This document shows, piece after piece, positions 8,160 to 17,246 of a DNA stretch of 64,000 nucleotides. This DNA comes from Mycobacterium sp. 852013-51886_SCH5428379 (lineage in GTDB: Bacteria > Actinomycetota > Actinomycetes > Mycobacteriales > Mycobacteriaceae): NCBI RefSeq assembly GCF_001665575.1, contig NZ_LZSU01000051.1:248001-312000 (forward strand), in the 5' to 3' direction. The notes under the pieces were generated by a model. That model did no database searches and was not told the DNA's origin. It saw only the letters and a list, made by a program, of their open reading frames with translations. The position numbers were made by a program, and so were the translations under genes. Position 1 is the first letter of the stretch. Each line of letters begins with the position of its first letter.

Positions 8160-9404
8160 ATGAGGACACGCACCGCACTGATCTCCGGAGCGAGCATCGC
8201 AGGCCCCGTCCTCGCGTACTGGTTGTCCGAGGCCGGCTGGGACGTCACGATCGTCGAACGCGCCGACCGACTCCGCACGAGTGGATACCCCGTCGACGTC
8301 CGCGGGACCGCGGTCGACGTCGTCCGCCGGATGGGTCTGTACGACGCGATGTCGGCGCAGCGCTACCGCCACGTGCCGGTCGACGTGCTGACCCCCCGTG
8401 GACATCGGTTGTGCACGTTGGACTACGGGAATCTGATCGCCTCATCGGGAAGTGCGGATGTCGAGCTGACGCGTGGCGTGCTCAGCGAAATCGTGTACCG
8501 GGCAACGGCCGAGCGGACCGATTATGTCTTCGGTGACTCGATCACCGCCCTGACCCAGCACGAGTCGGGCGTCGACGTCGCCTTCGGCCGCCGTCGACCC
8601 GCGACGTTCGACGTGGTGATCGGCGCCGACGGCATCCACTCCAACGTCCGGGCACTCGCCTTCGGTGAGGAGGGGCGGTACCTCCACCACCTCGGTCCGT
8701 ACGTGGCGATATGGGATCTGCCGAAGGACTTGTTCGATCCGGGGACCGGTTTCTTCTACTCCCACCCCGGACGGACCGTACTGGTGGAGCGGACGCCCGG
8801 CGGAGCCGCCGCGCGGGCATTCCTGACCTTCGTCCACCCGTCCCCGGGTGCCGTGGACCGGTACGACACCGACCGCATCCTGGACGCGCTGCATCGAGCC
8901 TTCGCTGAAGATGACTGGCGCACAGGGGAAGTCATCGACACGCTGCCCGGCGCCGACGACGTCTACTTCGACACGGTCAGTCAGGTGCGCATGGACCGCT
9001 GGAGTTCCGGCCGCGTGGCACTCGTGGGTGACGCCGCGTATGCGCCTTCGTTCCTGTCCGGGCAGGGTACGAGCATCGCGATCGCCGGAGCCTACGTGTT
9101 GGCGAGTGAACTCATCGCTCACGACCGACCGGGCCCGGCTTTCGCGGCCTACGAACACCGGTTGCGCGACTACGTGACGAAGAATCAGGCCCTTGCGTTG
9201 CGTACCGACGGAACCGTCTTGGCTCGCACCCGCGGTCAGCTGCTACGCCGAAACGCCAAACTCTGTGCGGTACCACTGTTGCAGCACCTCGGACTCGTCG
9301 GACTCCTGCAGAGCCACCTGCGCACCGCCGCGAACGATCTGTCGCTGTCCGATCGAGATCTTCGCCGCTCGCGACGTCCTCTGGACGCGAGCGACACTCG
9401 ATGA
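8160..9404 (+). CDS. FAD-dependent monooxygenase (PHBH/TetX-type)
   Basis: A 414-residue class A flavoprotein monooxygenase. The N-terminal Rossmann motif reads 'ISGASIAGPVLAYWLSEAGW' with a Glu-containing second strand ('VTIVERADR'). The DG motif is 'VIGADGIHSNVRALAF' near residue 155. The GD motif is 'VALVGDAAYAPSFLSGQGTS' near residue 285. Such enzymes hydroxylate aromatic compounds or inactivate antibiotics such as tetracyclines and rifamycins; the substrate is not determined by sequence. The stop overlaps the start of the MFS transporter (ATGA), and a TetR gene diverges upstream, so modification plus efflux of a toxic compound is the reasonable inference. The ATG at 8160 follows a GGAGG. 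Confidence 0.85.
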   Translation: MRTRTALISGASIAGPVLAYWLSEAGWDVTIVERADRLRTSGYPVDVRGTAVDVVRRMGLYDAMSAQRYRHVPVDVLTPRGHRLCTLDYGNLIASSGSADVELTRGVLSEIVYRATAERTDYVFGDSITALTQHESGVDVAFGRRRPATFDVVIGADGIHSNVRALAFGEEGRYLHHLGPYVAIWDLPKDLFDPGTGFFYSHPGRTVLVERTPGGAAARAFLTFVHPSPGAVDRYDTDRILDALHRAFAEDDWRTGEVIDTLPGADDVYFDTVSQVRMDRWSSGRVALVGDAAYAPSFLSGQGTSIAIAGAYVLASELIAHDRPGPAFAAYEHRLRDYVTKNQALALRTDGTVLARTRGQLLRRNAKLCAVPLLQHLGLVGLLQSHLRTAANDLSLSDRDLRRSRRPLDASDTR

Positions 9405-10855
9405 TCGAGACCCCGCGGCTCATCCTGTGGGCGGCGGTCCTCACCCTCGCCAACGTGCTCGCCGACGTGGTCATCGGGTCCCCGATGATGGTCGTACCTC
9501 AGCTGCTCGACCACTTCGGCACCGACCAGACGGCCTGGCTGAACGCGAGTGCGATGCTGGCAGGCGCCGTCTGGTCACCACTGTTCGCCAGGTGTGCCGA
9601 CGTCTACGGTAGGCGCCGGACGCTGACCGTGGCGCTCCTGCTGGCCTGCGCGGGAGCGCTGATTTGCCTTGCCGCTCCAGTTCTTTGGGTTTTCCTGCTG
9701 GGTCGTTTTCTCCAGGGCGCCGCCTTCGCCGCGGTGTTCCTGACCGTCGCCCTCGTCCTCGGGATCTGCTCGGCCCGGGTCGCGATGACGGTGATCGGGG
9801 TCGTGACGTCCAGCTCGTCGGTCGTCGGGATCATCGAGCCGTTCCTGATGAAGCCGGTCATCGACGCGTTCGGTCACCAGGGTGTGTTCGCCACGGCGGC
9901 CGTGCTCGCGGCCGCGGCAGCGGCCGGAGTCCGCCTCCTCGTCCCGGAGTCACCGGTCCGCAGCCGGGGCCGCATCGACGTGGTCGGCGCGCTGCTTCTC
10001 GGTGGCGGCCTCGGCGCGGTGCTCGCCTACATCAGCCTCGGCGGCGATCTCGGATGGCTGTCCATCGGTATGACGGTTCTGCTGGTGACCGGTGCCCTCG
10101 CGTTGGGCGCCTGGGTGTTCCGCACGCTCCGGGTCAATGAGCCCATCATCGACATCCGCGCACTCACCCGACCAGTGCTGCTCACGCTGCTGGTGCTGGT
10201 CCTGGCGGCGGGTGCGTTCCGGAGCATGTTGCAACTGATCGGCATCGTCGCCTACGTGCCTCCCGGGCTCGGACTCGGCTACGGGCTGGGTGACGGAACG
10301 GCGGTCGCCGCGCTGTTCGCCGCGGCGAATCTCGGGATCGCGCTCGGCGGTATCGGCGCCGGATGGCTCGCGGGCAGGATCGGTCCGGCGAGACCCCTGC
10401 TCGGCGGCATCGCCGTCGGGATCCTGGCGACCTACGCGATGGTGCCGGGCACATCTGTGCCGCCGCTGGCGATGTGCTGCGGCGGCTTGCTCGGCGTGGC
10501 CGCCGGCGCGATCGGCGCCTCCGGCTACAACCTCGCGACCAGCCTCGAAGCGCCCGAGCGGCAGGGCTCGGTCGCCGGGCTGGTTTCGGTGGTGAGCGCG
10601 CTGGGCTCAGTCCTCTTCACCATCGGCGGCGGCGAGGTGCTCGAAGCAACGCGCATCCCCGGCGTGCTCGTCGACGGCGCTCCGGCAAGCACGGCGACCG
10701 GCGTACACCTCTATATTGCGGCGAGCGGTCTGCTCCTGGTCCTCGCAGCGGTGCCCGCAACCATGTTGGCGCGCAATGCCCGTCGTCCGCCGGCTAGAGC
10801 CGCCCGTCGATCCGTAGCTCCGGATGCACCCAGTTCGGGGAGCGTCGTTCCTTGA
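9401..10855 (+). CDS. MFS drug-efflux-type transporter
   Basis: A 484-residue integral membrane protein with about 12-14 hydrophobic helices. The conserved MFS loop after helix 2 is visible as 'ARCADVYGRRRTL' near residues 66-78. The helix count and N-terminal start ('LANVLADVVIGSPMMVVPQLL') fit the DHA2-like proton-driven exporters. It overlaps the preceding monooxygenase by 4 bp and is translationally coupled to it. Its 3' end overlaps the convergent enoyl-CoA hydratase gene by 62 bp. The likely role is export of the compound handled by the monooxygenase, under the divergent TetR. Confidence 0.85.
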   Translation: MIETPRLILWAAVLTLANVLADVVIGSPMMVVPQLLDHFGTDQTAWLNASAMLAGAVWSPLFARCADVYGRRRTLTVALLLACAGALICLAAPVLWVFLLGRFLQGAAFAAVFLTVALVLGICSARVAMTVIGVVTSSSSVVGIIEPFLMKPVIDAFGHQGVFATAAVLAAAAAAGVRLLVPESPVRSRGRIDVVGALLLGGGLGAVLAYISLGGDLGWLSIGMTVLLVTGALALGAWVFRTLRVNEPIIDIRALTRPVLLTLLVLVLAAGAFRSMLQLIGIVAYVPPGLGLGYGLGDGTAVAALFAAANLGIALGGIGAGWLAGRIGPARPLLGGIAVGILATYAMVPGTSVPPLAMCCGGLLGVAAGAIGASGYNLATSLEAPERQGSVAGLVSVVSALGSVLFTIGGGEVLEATRIPGVLVDGAPASTATGVHLYIAASGLLLVLAAVPATMLARNARRPPARAARRSVAPDAPSSGSVVP

Positions 10856-11627
10856 ACGCCATGAACCCCTCGATCGACTCCGGGGCGCCCAGGCTGGCCT
10901 GCATCCCGATGCGGTCGTAGAGGCCGATGTAGTCGTCGAGGCTGGACTTGATCACCGTGCGGGCGTGTGGCGCGGTCCGGCAGCACTGCGCCAGAACGTC
11001 TTTCGCGGTGTCGATCAGTTCGTCGTGCGGCACCACCCGGGCGATCAGACCCCAATCCAGGGCTTCTGCGGCGGAGAGGGTGCGGCCGGTGAACATCAGG
11101 TCGCGGGTGCGGACGGGACCGATCAGCCGGGCCAGCATGTGGCTGTAGTAGGTGTCGGCGATCCCGCGGTAGAGCTCCGGGACCCGGAACGTCGCCCGAT
11201 CGCTCACCACGGCGATGTCGGCGCACAGCGCGATCTGCATCCCGCCGCCCTGACAGAGCCCGTTGACGGCCGCCACCACCGGTTTCGACGACTGCCGCAG
11301 GGTGTCGAACGGCAATGCGTCCATGCCGAGCGCCGAGCCGAACGTCAACCAGTTGTCCGCACCGCCGCCGCCCATGTCGCCGCCGGGGGCGAAGACGTCA
11401 CCGGTGCCGGTGATGAGCAGGCCCGCCAGATCCGGATCGCCGTCGACGTGGCGCACCGCGTACTTGATCCCGAAGTACATCGCCGGTGTCATGGCGTTGC
11501 GCGCCTCGGGACGGTCGAGCGTGCACACCCCGAAGGCGCCTTCGCGGCTGAACTTCAGGAAGTGGGTGCCCAACCAGTCGCCCTCCGGCGGCCGGGGTGT
11601 CTGGTCGATCGTCTGCTCTGACGTCAT
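10794..11627 (-). CDS. Enoyl-CoA hydratase/isomerase (crotonase) family protein
   Basis: A 277-residue crotonase-fold protein. The CoA-binding and oxyanion-hole regions are seen in 'DRPEARNAMTPAMY', 'APGGDMGGGG' and 'NGLCQGGGMQIALCADIAV'. A Glu occupies the position of the first catalytic acid ('FRVPELYRGIAD'). The Gly-rich stretch around residues 80-90 is longer than in classical hydratases, so the reaction (hydration, isomerisation or other acyl-CoA chemistry) is uncertain. It is coupled with the upstream rbsK gene (ATGA overlap at 11624-11627) and converges on the MFS gene with a 62-bp antisense overlap. Confidence 0.85.
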   Translation of the reverse strand: MTSEQTIDQTPRPPEGDWLGTHFLKFSREGAFGVCTLDRPEARNAMTPAMYFGIKYAVRHVDGDPDLAGLLITGTGDVFAPGGDMGGGGADNWLTFGSALGMDALPFDTLRQSSKPVVAAVNGLCQGGGMQIALCADIAVVSDRATFRVPELYRGIADTYYSHMLARLIGPVRTRDLMFTGRTLSAAEALDWGLIARVVPHDELIDTAKDVLAQCCRTAPHARTVIKSSLDDYIGLYDRIGMQASLGAPESIEGFMAFKERRSPNWVHPELRIDGRL

Positions 11628-12502
11628 TCCTGTCCTCTCGTCATTCGGGTCATCGCGTCGGCGATCGCCGCCGCAGTCGGGGCACAGTCACCCGCGCCGG
11701 GGGTCAGCGTGGCGAGCGCGCCGGCCACACACGCCCGGCGCAACGCGTCCTCGGGTCCGGCGGGCCAGTGCGCGGCCAGCACACCGGCGAACACATCGCC
11801 GGCGCCGGTGGTGTCGATCGCGTCCACCGCCGGGGCCGGGGCGTCGAAGGATTCGCCGCCGGCCAGATGGCTGGCGCCGCGCGGGCCGCGGGTGGTGATC
11901 AGATGGGGGACCGGCCAACGCCAGTCGGCGGCCTCGGTCTCATTGACCACCACCACGTCGGCGAGGTGCGACAGCGTCTGCAGATCGTCGGCCGCTGCGC
12001 CGGCGGGCGACGCGTTGACCATCACCACCGCTCCCGCGTCGCGGGCGATACGGGCGGCGGCGAGCACCGTCGCCGACGGGATCTCCAACTGGAGTAGCAC
12101 CACGTCGGCGTGGGCGATCACGGCACGCACCGGTTCCGGATCGACGGTCAACCGGCCGTTGGCGCCGGGCGCGACGACAATCGTGTTCTCGGCGGCGGAG
12201 TCGACGACCACCACCGCGGTCCCGCTCGGCCCCGGCACTGTCGCCACTGCGTCGAGGCGGACGTCGTTGCCCGCGAGGTGGGCGCGCAACCGTGGCGCGG
12301 CGTCGTCCGTACCGAGGGCGGCGACCAGCGAAACCTGTGCCCCGGCGCGGGCGGCGGCAACCGCCTGATTTCCGCCCTTGCCGCCCGGGGACCAGGACGA
12401 CGACGAGGCGAGCACCGTCTGGCCGGGGTGCGGCAGCGCCGCGACGGTGAACTGGAGATCGGCGTTGACGCTGCCCACCACGCAGACCCGCGCCGTCGCC
12501 AT
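11624..12502 (-). CDS. rbsK: Ribokinase (PfkB family)
   Basis: A 292-residue sugar kinase. The first PfkB signature is 'SPGGKGGNQAVAAARAGA' (residues about 38-55), and the C-terminal signature is 'IDTTGAGDVFAGVLA' with the catalytic Asp. The 'GSVNADLQF' N terminus is typical of ribokinases, which phosphorylate ribose at O5 for entry to the pentose phosphate pool. M. tuberculosis has an rbsK in the corresponding chromosomal region. It is followed by a coupled crotonase gene and is divergent from proA with a 68-bp intergenic gap. No ribose transporter gene is present in the window. Confidence 0.85.
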   Translation of the reverse strand: MATARVCVVGSVNADLQFTVAALPHPGQTVLASSSSWSPGGKGGNQAVAAARAGAQVSLVAALGTDDAAPRLRAHLAGNDVRLDAVATVPGPSGTAVVVVDSAAENTIVVAPGANGRLTVDPEPVRAVIAHADVVLLQLEIPSATVLAAARIARDAGAVVMVNASPAGAAADDLQTLSHLADVVVVNETEAADWRWPVPHLITTRGPRGASHLAGGESFDAPAPAVDAIDTTGAGDVFAGVLAAHWPAGPEDALRRACVAGALATLTPGAGDCAPTAAAIADAMTRMTRGQE

Positions 12503-12570
12503 GCGGATAACGCTAGCCCAGCTATGGATGCGCCGGGGCCCGACCGGCGCACCTCCGATATCCTGGGCGG

Positions 12571-13818
12571 ATGAGTGTGCACGCCCCCGCGGCGCCCGAT
12601 CTGCGTGCGCAGGTGCACGACGCGGCCCGCCGGGCCCGCGCCGCCTCGCGCTCGCTGGCGACCCTGTCCACCGACGTCAAGAACCGTGCCCTGCGCGCCG
12701 CCGCGGACCGGATCCTGATGGACGCCCACATCATCATCGCGGCCAACGAGCGCGATCTCGAGACCGCGCGCGCCGCCGGAACGCCGGCCGCCATGCTCGA
12801 CCGGCTGGCGCTCAACCCGCAGCGCATCGACGGTGTGGCCACCGGTCTGCGCCAGGTCGCCGGGCTGCCCGATCCGGTCGGGGAGGTGCTGCGGGGCAGC
12901 ACGCTGGTCAACGGTCTGCAACTCCGCCAGCAGCGGGTGCCGCTCGGTGTGGTGGGCATCGTCTACGAGGGCAGGCCGAACGTCACGGTCGACGCGTTCG
13001 GGCTGACGCTGAAATCCGGCAATGCCGTACTGCTGCGCGGCAGCTCCTCGGCGGCGCAGTCGAATGCGGCGCTGGTCGATTCGGTCCGTGCGGCGCTGGT
13101 CGCCGAGGATGTCGATCCCGACGCGGTGCAGCTGTTGCCCAGCCACGACCGGGCCAGTGTCACCCACCTGATCCAGGCGCGCGGTCTGGTCGACGTGGTC
13201 ATCCCGCGCGGCGGCGCCGGCCTCATCGACGCCGTCGTCCGCGACGCCCAGGTGCCCACCATCGAGACCGGCGTCGGCAACTGCCACGTCTACGTGCACG
13301 CCGCCGCCGATCTCGACATGGCCGAGAAGATCGTGCTCAACGCCAAGACCCGCCGCCCCAGCGTCTGCAACGCCGCCGAATCCGTCCTCGTCGACGCGGC
13401 GATCGCCGAGCACGCGGTGCCCCGGCTGACCCGCGCGCTGACCGAGGCCGGAGTCACCGTGCACGCCGACCCGTCCGAGGACGAGCTGCGCGCGGAGTTC
13501 CTGTCGATGGACATCGCCTTGGCCGTGGTCGACGGCGTAGACGCCGCGATCGAGCACGTCAACGAATTCGGCTCCGGGCACACCGAGGCCATCGTGACGA
13601 CGGATCTGGCTGCGGCGCAGCGCTTCACCGAGCGGGTCGACGCCGCCGCGGTGATGGTCAACGCGTCGACGGCGTTCACCGACGGTGAGCAGTTCGGCTT
13701 CGGCGCCGAGATCGGGATCAGCACCCAGAAGCTGCATGCCCGCGGCCCGATGGGCCTACCGGAATTGACCTCTACCAAGTGGATCGTGTGGGGCGACGGC
13801 CACACCCGCCCCGTCTAG
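12571..13818 (+). CDS. proA: Gamma-glutamyl phosphate reductase (glutamate-5-semialdehyde dehydrogenase)
   Basis: A 415-residue protein, the exact length of the M. tuberculosis enzyme. It performs the second step of proline synthesis: NADPH reduction of gamma-glutamyl phosphate. The aldehyde-dehydrogenase-fold motifs are clear: 'GVVGIVYEGRPNVTVDAFG', 'LLRGSSSAAQSN', 'VIPRGGAGLI', the catalytic Cys in 'ETGVGNCHVYVH', and 'NASTAFTDGEQFGFGAEIGI'. The ATG at 12571 gives the family N terminus. It heads a plus-strand run with the MoxR and VWA genes 15-30 bp apart. proB is not adjacent in this window. Confidence 0.95.
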   Translation: MSVHAPAAPDLRAQVHDAARRARAASRSLATLSTDVKNRALRAAADRILMDAHIIIAANERDLETARAAGTPAAMLDRLALNPQRIDGVATGLRQVAGLPDPVGEVLRGSTLVNGLQLRQQRVPLGVVGIVYEGRPNVTVDAFGLTLKSGNAVLLRGSSSAAQSNAALVDSVRAALVAEDVDPDAVQLLPSHDRASVTHLIQARGLVDVVIPRGGAGLIDAVVRDAQVPTIETGVGNCHVYVHAAADLDMAEKIVLNAKTRRPSVCNAAESVLVDAAIAEHAVPRLTRALTEAGVTVHADPSEDELRAEFLSMDIALAVVDGVDAAIEHVNEFGSGHTEAIVTTDLAAAQRFTERVDAAAVMVNASTAFTDGEQFGFGAEIGISTQKLHARGPMGLPELTSTKWIVWGDGHTRPV

Positions 13819-13833
13819 ATCGGATGAAGTGAT

Positions 13834-14709
13834 TTGAGCGTCCCCGCACGTCCCGCACCGCTGTTCGCCGACATCGACGACGTCTCGCGCCGGCTCGCCG
13901 AAACCGGGTACCTTCCCGACACCGCGACGGCCACCGCCGTGTTCCTGGCCGACCGCCTGGGTAAGCCCCTGCTCGTCGAGGGCCCGGCCGGTGTCGGCAA
14001 GACCGAGCTGGCCCGCGCCGTCGCCCAGACGACCGGTTCAGGCCTGGTGCGCCTGCAGTGCTACGAGGGGGTCGACGAGTCGCGCGCCCTCTACGAGTGG
14101 AACCACGCCAAGCAGATCCTGCGGATGCAGTCCGGTTCGAACGACTGGGACCAGGCCAAGACCGACATCTTCAGCGAGGAGTTCCTGCTGTCGCGTCCGC
14201 TGCTGACCGCCATCCGGCGCACGGAACCGACGGTGCTGCTGATCGACGAGACCGACAAGGCCGACATCGAGATCGAGGGCCTGCTGCTGGAGGTGCTGTC
14301 CGATTTCGCGGTGACGGTCCCCGAACTCGGCACCATCACCGCCGAGCGGCAACCGTTCGTGTTGCTGACCTCCAACGCCACCCGCGAACTGTCCGAGGCC
14401 CTCAAGCGCCGCTGCCTGTTCCTGCACATCGACTTCCCCGACCCGGACCTGGAGCGTCGCATCCTGCTCTCCCGTGTGCCCGAACTGCCCGAACACCTGG
14501 CCGCCGAACTGGTCCGCATCATCGGCGTGCTGCGCGGTATGCAGCTCAAGAAGGTGCCGTCGGTCGCCGAGACGATCGACTGGGGCCGCACGCTGCTCGC
14601 GCTGGGCATGGACACGATCGACGACGCGATGATCGCCGCGACACTCGGGGTGGTGCTCAAACACCAGTCCGATCAGCAGCGCGCCGCCGGTGAGCTGCGG
14701 TTGAACTGA
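13834..14709 (+). CDS. MoxR-type AAA+ ATPase
   Basis: A 291-residue AAA+ ATPase with Walker A 'GPAGVGKTELARA' (residues about 50-62), Walker B 'VLLIDETDKAD', and sensor 1 'FVLLTSNATRELSEALKRR'. MoxR ATPases act as chaperone-like remodelers, usually with a VWA-domain partner. The very next gene encodes such a partner, 13 bp downstream, so the pair is a unit. The start appears to be TTG at 13834 behind 'ATGAAGTGA'; no ATG or GTG in frame gives a full N terminus. The orthologous pair sits next to proA in M. tuberculosis (Rv2426c/Rv2425c). The physiological client is unknown. Confidence 0.85.
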   Translation: MSVPARPAPLFADIDDVSRRLAETGYLPDTATATAVFLADRLGKPLLVEGPAGVGKTELARAVAQTTGSGLVRLQCYEGVDESRALYEWNHAKQILRMQSGSNDWDQAKTDIFSEEFLLSRPLLTAIRRTEPTVLLIDETDKADIEIEGLLLEVLSDFAVTVPELGTITAERQPFVLLTSNATRELSEALKRRCLFLHIDFPDPDLERRILLSRVPELPEHLAAELVRIIGVLRGMQLKKVPSVAETIDWGRTLLALGMDTIDDAMIAATLGVVLKHQSDQQRAAGELRLN

Positions 14710-14722
14710 TGGGGAAGCACTG

Positions 14723-16174
14723 ATGTCATCCCGCCGCGTCCGGCCCAAGCAGCCGCTGGCCCCGCACGGGATACCCGGCCACCTGGTCGAGTTCGTCGAA
14801 GCGTTACGCGGACAGGGCATCTCGGTGGGGCCGTCGGAGACCGTCGACGCCGGACGGGTGATGTCGGTCCTCGGGCTGGGTAGCCGTGAGGCGCTGCGGG
14901 AGGGAATCGCCTGCGCGGTGCTGCGTCGTCCCGATCACCGCGAGACCTACGACATGCTGTTCGACCTGTTCTTCCCTGCCGCGATCGGTGGTCGAACCGT
15001 GCTGGTGGACGAGGACACCGACGAAGACGCCTCGGATGATCCGGGATTGCCGGCCGAGGACGTCGAGGCGATGCGCAGCGCACTGCTGGAACTCCTCGCC
15101 GACAACCCCGATCTGGCCCGCCTCGACGAGCGGCTCACGGCGATGATCGCCAAGATCATCGAGTCCTACGGTCGCTACGACTCGAGTCGCGGACCGTCGT
15201 ACTCGTCGTATCAGGCGCTCAAGGCGATGAATCTCGACGACCTGGAGGGCAGGCTGCTGGCCGGGCTGCTCGCACCGTACGGCGACGAGCCGACCCCCAC
15301 CCAGGAGCAGATCGCCAAAGCCATTGCCGCGCAGCGGATCACGCAGCTACGCAAGATGGTCGAGAATGAGACGAAACGGCGCACCGCCGAGCGGCTCGGC
15401 CGCGAGCACGTCCAGACCTACGGGGTGCCGCAGCTCGCCGAGAACGTCGAGTTCCTGCGCGCGTCGGGGGAGCAGCTGCGCCAGATGCGCCGGGTGGTCG
15501 CACCGCTGGCCCGCACGCTGGCCACGCGGCTGGCGGCCCGCCGCCGTCGCTCCCGCGCCGGGGAGATCGACCTGCGCAAGACGCTGCGCAAGTCGATGTC
15601 GACCGGCGGCGTGCCGATCGACGTCGTGCTCAAGAAGCCGCATCCGGCGCGCCCGGAGCTCGTGGTGCTCTGCGACGTGTCCGGGTCGGTCGCCGGGTTC
15701 AGTCACTTCACGCTGATGTTGGTGCATGCGTTGCGGCAGCAGTTCAGCCGGGTCCGCGTGTTCGCCTTCATCGACACCACCGACGAGGTGACCGCACTGT
15801 TCGGTCCCGACGCGGATCTCGCGGTCGCCGTGCAGCGCATCACCCGCGAGGCGGGCGTCTACACCCGCGACGGCCACTCGGACTACGGCAACGCGTTCGT
15901 GTCGTTCCTGCACAAGTATCCGACCGCGCTGTCGCCGCGCAGTTCGCTGCTGATCCTCGGCGACGGCCGCAACAACTACCGCAACCCCGAGACCGAGCTG
16001 CTGGCCCGCATGGTCAACGCCAGCAGGCACGCGCACTGGCTGAACCCGGAGCCGCTGCATCTGTGGGGCAGCGGTGATTCGGCCGTACCGCGCTACACCG
16101 ACGTGATCACGATGCACGAATGCCGCTCGGCCAAGCAGCTCGCCGGGGTGATCGACCAGCTGCTGCCCATCTGA
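14723..16174 (+). CDS. VWA (CoxE-like) domain protein
   Basis: A 483-residue cytoplasmic protein. The C-terminal half is a von Willebrand A domain of the CoxE type with the metal-ion-dependent adhesion site 'VVLCDVSGSVAGFSHF' (DxSxS) near residue 315 and a later Asp in 'LLILGDGRNNYRNPE'. The N-terminal part is helical and acidic ('DEDTDEDASDD'). CoxE-like proteins form complexes with MoxR ATPases, and the partner ATPase gene is immediately upstream. The downstream nadD begins after about 30 bp. The exact process served is unknown; cofactor insertion or protein-complex maturation is the precedent in other bacteria. Confidence 0.8.
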   Translation: MSSRRVRPKQPLAPHGIPGHLVEFVEALRGQGISVGPSETVDAGRVMSVLGLGSREALREGIACAVLRRPDHRETYDMLFDLFFPAAIGGRTVLVDEDTDEDASDDPGLPAEDVEAMRSALLELLADNPDLARLDERLTAMIAKIIESYGRYDSSRGPSYSSYQALKAMNLDDLEGRLLAGLLAPYGDEPTPTQEQIAKAIAAQRITQLRKMVENETKRRTAERLGREHVQTYGVPQLAENVEFLRASGEQLRQMRRVVAPLARTLATRLAARRRRSRAGEIDLRKTLRKSMSTGGVPIDVVLKKPHPARPELVVLCDVSGSVAGFSHFTLMLVHALRQQFSRVRVFAFIDTTDEVTALFGPDADLAVAVQRITREAGVYTRDGHSDYGNAFVSFLHKYPTALSPRSSLLILGDGRNNYRNPETELLARMVNASRHAHWLNPEPLHLWGSGDSAVPRYTDVITMHECRSAKQLAGVIDQLLPI

Positions 16175-16206
16175 CCCGGGCCCGGCCTGCCGTAAGCTCG
16201 CTATTC

Positions 16207-16848
16207 GTGCAATCCCCACCTCGGCGGCTCGGCGTGATGGGCGGGACGTTCGATCCCGTCCACAACGGGCACCTGGTCGCGGCCAGCGAGGTGGCCGATC
16301 TGTTCGACCTGGACGAGGTGGTGTTCGTCCCTACGGGTCAGCCCTGGCAGAAGCACAACCGGATGGTCACCGCCGCCGAGGACCGCTACCTGATGACCGT
16401 GATCGCCACGGCCGCCAACCCGCGGTTCTCCGTCAGCCGGGTCGACATCGACCGCGGCGGGCCCACCTACACCAAGGACACCCTGCGCGACCTGCGCGCA
16501 CTCAACCCCGACGCCGAGTTGTACTTCATCACCGGCGCCGACGCGCTGGCCTCGATCCTGTCCTGGCAGAACTGGGAGGAGATGTTCTCCATCGCCCGGT
16601 TCGTCGGGGTCAGCAGGCCGGGCTACGAACTCGACGGCAAACACATCTCCGCCGCCATGCGGGAACTTCCGCCGGAGGCGCTGTCGTTGGTCGAGGTGCC
16701 GGCGCTGGCCATCTCGTCGAGCGACTGCCGCAAACGCGCCGCCGAGGAGCGGCCGATCTGGTACCTCGTGCCCGACGGCGTCGTGCAGTACGTGGCCAAG
16801 CGCAGGCTCTATCTCTCCCCACCGCTCACCGAGGACGCACCGCTATGA
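16207..16848 (+). CDS. nadD: Nicotinate-nucleotide adenylyltransferase
   Basis: A 213-residue nucleotidyltransferase that converts nicotinate mononucleotide and ATP to deamido-NAD, the substrate of the NadE encoded earlier in the window. It shows the family signature 'GVMGGTFDPVHNGHLVAA' (with the HxGH-type motif) at the N terminus, 'PTYTKDTLRDLR', 'FITGADALASILSW', and the C-terminal 'ISSSDCRKR' ATP-binding motif (ISSxxxR). The GTG at 16207 gives a start close to that of characterised mycobacterial NadD; an upstream extension would overlap the VWA gene. Its stop overlaps the rsfS start (ATGA). Confidence 0.95.
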   Translation: MQSPPRRLGVMGGTFDPVHNGHLVAASEVADLFDLDEVVFVPTGQPWQKHNRMVTAAEDRYLMTVIATAANPRFSVSRVDIDRGGPTYTKDTLRDLRALNPDAELYFITGADALASILSWQNWEEMFSIARFVGVSRPGYELDGKHISAAMRELPPEALSLVEVPALAISSSDCRKRAAEERPIWYLVPDGVVQYVAKRRLYLSPPLTEDAPL

Positions 16849-17246
16849 CCGCCACCGACGAAGCCATCCAGATGTCGACGATCGCCGCCCGCGCGGCGTC
16901 GTCGAAACTCGCCGACGACGTGGTGGTGATCGACGTCTCCGGACAGCTCGTGATCACCGACTGCTTCGTCATCGCCTCGGCGTCCAACGAACGCCAGGTC
17001 AACGCGATCGTCGACGAGGTCGAGGAGAAGATGCGGCTGGCCGGGCACAAACCGGCCCGCCGGGAGGGCACCCGCGAGGGCCGCTGGACGCTGCTCGACT
17101 ACGTCGACATCGTGGTGCACATCCAGCACCAGGATGAGCGCAACTTCTACGCGCTGGACCGGCTGTGGCGGGACTGCCCGGTCGTCCCGGTGGATGCCGA
17201 TGAGCCGCTTGCGCGAAGAGATTCAGATGAGGACGAGCAGGCGTGA
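16845..17246 (+). CDS. rsfS: Ribosomal silencing factor RsfS (Iojap/RsfA)
   Basis: A 133-residue DUF143 protein with conserved segments 'LADDVVVIDVSGQLVITDCF', 'IVDEVEEKM', 'REGTREGRWTLLDYVDIVVH' and 'ERNFYALDRLW'. RsfS binds ribosomal protein uL14 and blocks subunit joining when nutrients are scarce. The nadD-rsfS-phosphoglycerate mutase-like gene order is widely conserved. Its ATG overlaps nadD by 4 bp and its stop overlaps the gpgP start, so all three are coupled. The acidic tail ('DSDEDEQA') is outside the conserved domain. Confidence 0.95.
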   Translation: MTATDEAIQMSTIAARAASSKLADDVVVIDVSGQLVITDCFVIASASNERQVNAIVDEVEEKMRLAGHKPARREGTREGRWTLLDYVDIVVHIQHQDERNFYALDRLWRDCPVVPVDADEPLARRDSDEDEQA

